From positions 124,001 to 188,000 of the forward strand of contig JANSXE010000005.1 in the NCBI GenBank assembly GCA_024743195.1: DNA of 64,000 nucleotides, given 5' to 3'. Shown here piece by piece: positions 59,865-64,000 of this stretch (position 1 is its first letter; each line of letters starts with the position of its first letter). The notes beneath the pieces were generated by a model. The model was not told the DNA's origin and did no database searches. It saw nothing but the letters and a program-made list of their open reading frames with translations. The stretch is from Alphaproteobacteria bacterium. GTDB taxonomy: Bacteria > Pseudomonadota > Alphaproteobacteria > UBA8366 > Aestuariispiraceae. The position numbers were made by a program, and so were the translations under genes.

Positions 59865-61379
59865 TCAGTCGAACGCCCCGGCCTCCAGCATCCGCCGGAG
59901 TTCGCCGCGGTCCGCCTTGCCGGTGCGGCCGACGGGCAGCCTGTCGGCGCGGTGCAGGCGGTCGGGCAGCTTGTAGCGCGGCAGGCGGGCCGCCGCCCAG
60001 GCGCGCAGCGCCGGCAGGTCGGGCGCGCGGCCGGGCCGGGGCACGACCAAGAGATGGATCGCCTCGCCCAGCCGCGCGTCGGGCGCGCCGGCGGCCAGCA
60101 CGGCGGCGAGGTCCGGATGGTCGGCGAAGGCGCGCTCCACCTCCAAGGGCGCGATCTTGTTGCCGGCGCGGTTGATCATCTCCTTCAGCCGCCCGGCCAG
60201 CGCGGCGCGCCCCCCGCCCAGGTCGCGCGCCCGGTCGCCGGTTCTGAGCCAACCGTCGGCGTCCAGCACGGCGGCCGTCGCCTCCGGCCGGTCGAGATAG
60301 CCGAGCATGCGGTAGGGCGAGCGGATCAGCAGCTCCCCCGTCGCCGGATCGATGCGGAAGGCGACGTCGGGCGCGACCCGGCCGAGGCTGAGCGGATCGC
60401 CCGCCGCCGCCTCCGCCCCCTCCGCCGCGTCCGCCCCCGCCGCCGCCTCGGCGAAATCCGCGTCGTCGAGGAAGAAGTCGCAGGTCCCGGTCTCCGTCAG
60501 CCCGTAGATGCTGGAGAGGCGCACGCCGGGCCAGGCGCGCTTCACCGCGCGCCCGGCCGCGATCGGCAGCGCCTCCCCGCCGGTCAGGACCTGGCCCGTG
60601 AAGCCGGCCCCCGCAGCCGGGTCAGCCGGCGCCGCCGGGTCGGCCAGCAGCGCGCGGATCGTCGTCGGCACCATGGCCAGATAGTCGAAGGGCGCGGCGC
60701 GGTCCTCCGCCGCGAGGCGCGCGGGGTCGACCCGCTCCGTCAGCCGCACGATCCCGCCGCGCATCAGGGTCAGGAAGGTCACCCATTGGCCGAAGCTGAA
60801 GGTGAGCTGCAAGGGGACGAAGCTGCGCGCGCCCGGCTTGAAGCGAAGGCGCTCCGCGATCGAGGCGAATTTCGCCGCCGTCCGCGCGGCCGACAGCACG
60901 ACGCCCTTCGGCTCCCCCGTCGAGCCGGAGGTGAAGGTGACGAGCGCCGCTTCCTCAAGCAGCGACCGCGCCGGCGGCGGCGCGGCGCAGAGCGTCGCGA
61001 CCGGCGCGCCGCGCGGCCAGACGCTCTCGAGCCCCGGCTCGGAATCCAGCAGCAGGCGCGCCCGGCTGGCCGCGACAAGCGCACTCGCCGCTTCGGGATG
61101 GGCCCGGCGGTGCACGGGGACCGCAACGCCCCCCGCCCGCCAGACCGCCAGGATCGCGATCGGATCCGCGGCCCGGTTGGAGGCGGCGACCAGCACCGGC
61201 TCGTTAGGGGCGAGGCCCGCGGCGGCGAGCGCGGCGGCCAGCGTCTCGCAGCGCGCCGCGATCTCCGCCCCCGCGATCCCGCCCTCCCCGTTTCCGCCAG
61301 GGCGCGCGCACGCATCATCCTCCAGCCGGGCCGTGCGGGCCCCGTCCAGGATCGTCTGCGCCAGCGCGCGCCTTTCCAT
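59865..61379 (-). CDS. Class I adenylate-forming enzyme (acyl-CoA synthetase-like)
   Basis: An acyl/aryl-CoA synthetase-like AMP-binding enzyme of 504 residues. The P-loop is VTFTSGSTGEPKGVVLS near residue 155. The core motif is SSIYGLTETGTCDFF near 270, the later motif TGELLIRSPYRMLGYLDRPEATAAVLDADGWLRTGDRARDL near 385, and the hinge region KEMINRAGNKIAPLEVERAF near 425. The C-terminal catalytic lysine falls in PVGRTGKADRGELRRML. The substrate is unknown; long low-complexity Ala/Arg stretches are unusual but in frame. The start ATG at 61379 has a GGGGGGAGG ribosome site. It is divergent from the crotonase gene with 60 bases between, and both may act on the same acyl-CoA. Confidence 0.88.
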   Translation of the reverse strand: MERRALAQTILDGARTARLEDDACARPGGNGEGGIAGAEIAARCETLAAALAAAGLAPNEPVLVAASNRAADPIAILAVWRAGGVAVPVHRRAHPEAASALVAASRARLLLDSEPGLESVWPRGAPVATLCAAPPPARSLLEEAALVTFTSGSTGEPKGVVLSAARTAAKFASIAERLRFKPGARSFVPLQLTFSFGQWVTFLTLMRGGIVRLTERVDPARLAAEDRAAPFDYLAMVPTTIRALLADPAAPADPAAGAGFTGQVLTGGEALPIAAGRAVKRAWPGVRLSSIYGLTETGTCDFFLDDADFAEAAAGADAAEGAEAAAGDPLSLGRVAPDVAFRIDPATGELLIRSPYRMLGYLDRPEATAAVLDADGWLRTGDRARDLGGGRAALAGRLKEMINRAGNKIAPLEVERAFADHPDLAAVLAAGAPDARLGEAIHLLVVPRPGRAPDLPALRAWAAARLPRYKLPDRLHRADRLPVGRTGKADRGELRRMLEAGAFD

Positions 61380-61439
61380 CTGGCCTCCCCCCGTCCGCTG
61401 CGGCCATGATGGCCGGCGTCGACAGCAGGAGAGCAAAGC

Positions 61440-62255
61440 ATGGGTTTCGAGACGATCCAACTGGAACGCGACGGCGCCGTCGCCACCCTGACGCTGAACC
61501 GCCCGCAGCGGCTCAACGCCTTGAGCCAGGCGATGCTGGGAGAAATCCAACAGGCCTGCGACGCGGTGGAGGCGGACGAGGACGTCCGCGCGCTGATCCT
61601 GACAGGCGCGGGCAAGGCCTTCTCCTCCGGCTTCGACCTGCAGGATCAGGCGGCCTCCCCGCCGCAGAGCGAGGCGGAGTGGCGGCCCGTGCTGCGCCGC
61701 GACTTCGAGGCGGTGATGCGCTTCTGGACGCTCGCCAAGCCGACCATCGCCGCGGTCAACGGCCCGGCGCTGGCCGGGGGCTGCGAGATGGCGCTGGCCT
61801 GCGACGTGACGCTGGCGGGCGAGAGCGCGGTCTTCGGCGAGCCGGAATTGCAGTTCGGCGCCGGGATCGTGGTGATGCTGCTGCCCTGGCTGGTGGGGCC
61901 GAAGAAGGCGAAGGAGATCATCCTGCTCGGCCTCGACGACATCGACGCGGCCGAGGCGCGCGCCATCGGCATGGTCAACCGCGTCGTCCCGGACGGGGAA
62001 TTGCTGCAGACGGCGCGGCGCATGGCGCGTCGCCTTGCGGTGATCGACCCGATGGTGGTGCGGCGCACCAAGGCGGCGCTCAACCAAAGCCTGGACATCG
62101 CCGGCATGACGCAGGCGCTGGAGGCCGCGCTGGAGGCCGACGTCGCGCTGGAGGGCGAAGGCAGCCCGGACAAACGCGCCTTCCTGGCCGAGGCGCGCAA
62201 GGGCGGTCTGCGCGCCGCGCTCGCCTGGCGCACCGCGCGCTTCAGCGAAGACTGA
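61440..62255 (+). CDS. Enoyl-CoA hydratase/isomerase family protein
   Basis: A 271-residue crotonase-fold enzyme acting on enoyl-CoA or related thioesters. The N-terminal part has TLNRPQRLNALSQAMLGEIQ near residue 20 and ALILTGAGKAFSSGFDL near 55. The oxyanion-hole segment is AAVNGPALAGGCEMALACDVTLAG near 105. ESAVFGEPELQFG (about 130) is where the catalytic Glu is expected, and the C-terminal helical tail is normal. It is divergent from the acyl-CoA synthetase gene and likely in the same pathway, which is probably aromatic or branched fatty acid catabolism. The 3' end overlaps the tonB gene on the other strand by 14 bases. Confidence 0.9.
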   Translation: MGFETIQLERDGAVATLTLNRPQRLNALSQAMLGEIQQACDAVEADEDVRALILTGAGKAFSSGFDLQDQAASPPQSEAEWRPVLRRDFEAVMRFWTLAKPTIAAVNGPALAGGCEMALACDVTLAGESAVFGEPELQFGAGIVVMLLPWLVGPKKAKEIILLGLDDIDAAEARAIGMVNRVVPDGELLQTARRMARRLAVIDPMVVRRTKAALNQSLDIAGMTQALEAALEADVALEGEGSPDKRAFLAEARKGGLRAALAWRTARFSED

Positions 62256-63393
62256 AGAGGACGGGAATGCGGATCGCCGGCGGATCGTCGCCGGCTGCGC
62301 CAGGGTGGGCCGCGCCGGGGCCGGCCGCGCCGCCCGGCGGCGGCGGATAGGGCGCAGCGCGCCGGGCGGCCCGGCAGGCGGCGCGGTCCAGCGCCGAGAC
62401 CCCGCTCGTCTCCGAGAGCGCGCACCCGACGAGCCCGCCCGCCCTATCCAACCGCAGCAGCAGCACGACCCGGCCGGTCTGGCGCCGCGCCCGCGCCGCC
62501 GGCGGATAGCGCAGCGCGGCGCCCACCCGGTCCGAAACCGCGGCCAGAAATCCCGACCAGTCGACGCCCTCGCCCGCGATCGGCGCCGCCTCTTCAGACG
62601 GTGAGGCCGCGGCGGGCGATTCGGGGGCGGGCGATTCGGAGGCCGGCGGTTCGGCGCTGGCCGTCGCGGAGACGGGCGGCGGCGCATCGCTGCGCCCCAC
62701 GGCGCGGAGGGGTGCGCGCGGCGCGGGCGGGGTCGGCTGCGGCGGGCTTGGCTTCAGCGCGGCGCGCGGGACGGCGGGCGCGTCTTTCGCGCCGTCGAAG
62801 GCCACGGGCGGCCCGAGCGGCGGCCCGAGCGGCGGTTTCCGCAGCGGTTCGAGCGGGGGGACGGCCGCCGGTTCGACGGGCGGCGCCGCCGGCTCCTCCG
62901 AAGCGACCTGCGGCGTGGGAGTCGCTTGCTCGGGCCGCAAAGCGAGACGACGCGGCGCCGGGCGCTCCCTGGACGACGCGCCGCGGCCCCCCTCTTTCAT
63001 GGCGGCAGAAACCGCCGGCCGCGCGGGCGCCGGCGCCGCGAACAGCACCGCGACGATCCGCTCCGCAGCGGGCGGGGGCGCGGGCGGGGGCGCGGTCGGG
63101 GGCGCGGGCGAACGCGTCGGGGCGAGCAGGACGCCCGCCCCGACGACGACCATATGGACCAGCACGGCCGCCGCCAGGAAGCGCCGCGGCGACGGCGCGC
63201 GAGGCGACGGCGGACCGGCGCGTCCGGCGACCAGTCGGCGCCCGCCGCCGCCGCCGGGCCGACCGCCCGACTTGGCGAGGCGGCGCGGCCCGCGCCGCGT
63301 CCGCAGGCGCATCGGCCCGAGATGCGGCCCGGGGACCGCGCCGGGCCTGGCGGGCGGGGCGGGCGGGGCGGGCGCGCCGGACGTCACGGGCAT
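62242..63393 (-). CDS. tonB: TonB-family energy transducer
   Basis: TonB couples the inner-membrane proton gradient to outer-membrane receptors. The 383-residue protein is dominated by Pro/Ala/Arg repeats. It has a short cytosolic N-terminus with Arg-rich stretches, a membrane segment at about 70-90 (RRFLAAAVLVHMVVVGAGVLLAP), a long Pro-rich spacer (about 95-290), and the C-terminal TonB domain (about 290-383: WSGFLAAVSDRVGAALRYPPAARARRQTGRVVLLLRLDRAGGLVG). The frame is open upstream; I start at the ATG at 63393, six bases after the receptor stop, with GAGG in front. It overlaps the crotonase gene at its 3' end. No ExbB or ExbD is seen in the window. Confidence 0.82.
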   Translation of the reverse strand: MPVTSGAPAPPAPPARPGAVPGPHLGPMRLRTRRGPRRLAKSGGRPGGGGGRRLVAGRAGPPSPRAPSPRRFLAAAVLVHMVVVGAGVLLAPTRSPAPPTAPPPAPPPAAERIVAVLFAAPAPARPAVSAAMKEGGRGASSRERPAPRRLALRPEQATPTPQVASEEPAAPPVEPAAVPPLEPLRKPPLGPPLGPPVAFDGAKDAPAVPRAALKPSPPQPTPPAPRAPLRAVGRSDAPPPVSATASAEPPASESPAPESPAAASPSEEAAPIAGEGVDWSGFLAAVSDRVGAALRYPPAARARRQTGRVVLLLRLDRAGGLVGCALSETSGVSALDRAACRAARRAAPYPPPPGGAAGPGAAHPGAAGDDPPAIRIPVLFSLR

Positions 63394-63398
63394 GCGCC

Positions 63399-64000
63399 TC
63401 AGAACCGCGCCAAGACGCGCAGATAGAAGGAGCGCCCCGGCTCGTTCACCTGCACTTCCGTGTTGTCCAAGGCGTTCGCCCGGTTGAGGTGGCCTGCATA
63501 GGTGGCGTCGAACAGGTTGGTCACGCCGAAGCCGAGCTCGATCCGGTCCGTCGCCGCGACGCCGCCATAGAGGTCGAGGACCGCATGGCCGGGCGTCTTC
63601 CGGATGTCGCGCCCGCTGCCCTCCGAGGCGTCGAGATCGACCCGGTTCTGCGTCGCCGCAAGGCGCAGGCGGGAGCCGAGCGTCCAGTCGCCGGCCGCCC
63701 ATTCCGCGCCGAGCGCGCCCTCGAGCGGCGGGGTCTGGGCGAGCGGAATGTCGTCGCTCAGATTCTGGCCGTAGATTGTGTCAACGGCGGCGGTGAGCCG
63801 CCAGGCCTCGCTTGCCTGGAAGGCGGCCTGCAGGCCGCCGCCGGCCAGCAGCGCGTCGATGTTGGTGTAGACGTCGGCCCCGAGCGCGGTGATCTGAACC
63901 CCGCGCTGGGAGCGGGCCGAGTCCCGGAAGATGTAGTCCGACACATAGTTTGCGTAGAGCGCGCCGCCGAGCGACCAACGCCCCGACGCCCAGTCGAGGC
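63399..64000 (-). CDS. TonB-dependent outer-membrane receptor (5' end outside window)
   Basis: The visible C-terminal part, about 200 residues, is a beta-barrel of a TonB-dependent transporter. It shows YANYVSDYIFRDSARSQRG, the repeated strand pattern ALGAEWAAGDWTLGSRLRLAATQNR, DLYGGVAATDRIELGFGVTNLFDATYAGHLNRANALD, and the C-terminal strand GRSFYLRVLARF ending in the Phe typical of outer-membrane proteins. The segment NLFDATYAGHLNRANA resembles copper-type receptors (OprC) and suggests a metal or metal-chelate ligand, though this is weak. The gene runs off the right edge. The TonB gene follows directly and is likely co-transcribed. Confidence 0.88.
   Translation of the reverse strand, partial: LDWASGRWSLGGALYANYVSDYIFRDSARSQRGVQITALGADVYTNIDALLAGGGLQAAFQASEAWRLTAAVDTIYGQNLSDDIPLAQTPPLEGALGAEWAAGDWTLGSRLRLAATQNRVDLDASEGSGRDIRKTPGHAVLDLYGGVAATDRIELGFGVTNLFDATYAGHLNRANALDNTEVQVNEPGRSFYLRVLARF

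Overview
The window is GC-rich chromosomal DNA, tightly packed and mostly well conserved in gene content. It suggests an alphaproteobacterium of the broad Rhodospirillales type. The supporting signs are strong GC bias at third codon positions, a long-form dCTP deaminase, class III alcohol dehydrogenase with S-formylglutathione hydrolase, HflK-HflC-DUF2065-DegP in a row, a single-chain methylmalonyl-CoA mutase, a CopA/CopB copper locus and several families of dispersed palindromic intergenic repeats. There is no rRNA, CRISPR array, plasmid origin, integrase or transposase gene. One tRNA, tRNA-Arg(CCT), is present.

Layout. 1-4.3 kb: a Tat-exported tyrosinase (cut by the window edge), methylmalonate-semialdehyde dehydrogenase with a perfect 20-bp operator-like palindrome, and a gamma-butyrobetaine-type dioxygenase. 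4.6-7.8 kb: cold-shock protein, DUF3179 protein, QueF and a membrane protein with a minisatellite-coded linker. 7.8-11 kb: glutathione-dependent formaldehyde detoxification (adhC, a small foreign-looking gene, fghA) and an HpcH/HpaI aldolase. 11.1-12.6 kb: tandem repeats next to a low-GC dCTP deaminase gene. 12.8-20.7 kb: a double CAP-domain protein, Mrp ATPase, HflK/HflC, a DUF2065 protein, a DegP protease, a 2OG-Fe(II) oxygenase and a GNAT acetyltransferase. 20.8-29.6 kb: PepN, a flavin disulfide reductase, the EutC/EutB pair and methylmalonyl-CoA mutase. 29.6-31.7 kb: an unknown polytopic membrane protein between two copies of a palindromic element. 31.7-39.8 kb: a coupled operon (MBL/beta-CASP, LOG, PEP-mutase family), then a queuosine block (yhhQ, queA, tgt, queG) and rpmB. 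40.2-42.8 kb: PagL-like deacylase, an SpmA-SpmB fusion and glyoxalase I. 42.8-48 kb: a copper locus. 48.2-52.8 kb: aspartate dehydrogenase, flavin monooxygenase, RidA, DUF1028 and an M20 deacylase. 53.3-55.7 kb: two secreted proteins of unknown function. 55.9-59.7 kb: a compact module ending at tRNA-Arg. 59.9-64 kb: acyl-CoA synthetase, crotonase, TonB and the end of a TonB-dependent receptor.

How the genes work together. MmsA and methylmalonyl-CoA mutase both belong to the valine/propionate route into succinyl-CoA. QueF, the YhhQ transporter, QueA, Tgt and QueG cover the late part of queuosine synthesis and salvage. AdhC and FghA oxidise formaldehyde through S-hydroxymethylglutathione. CopA, CopB, a cupredoxin and a small secreted protein handle periplasmic copper.

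The most interesting structure is a 3.8-kb segment (55893-59704) bounded by a 19-bp direct repeat (18/19 identical). One copy is the 3' end of the tRNA-Arg(CCT) gene; the other lies in AT-rich DNA. Three copies of TGTGTATCAC sit just inside the two ends, like integrase arm sites. The segment has no integrase. It carries a QseBC/PhoPQ-type two-component system, a response-regulator-type direct repeat, a small membrane protein, a YgiW-like OB-fold protein and an ExoD protein. I read it as a minimal or decayed tRNA-targeted island carrying an envelope-stress signalling module; this is inference from sequence alone.
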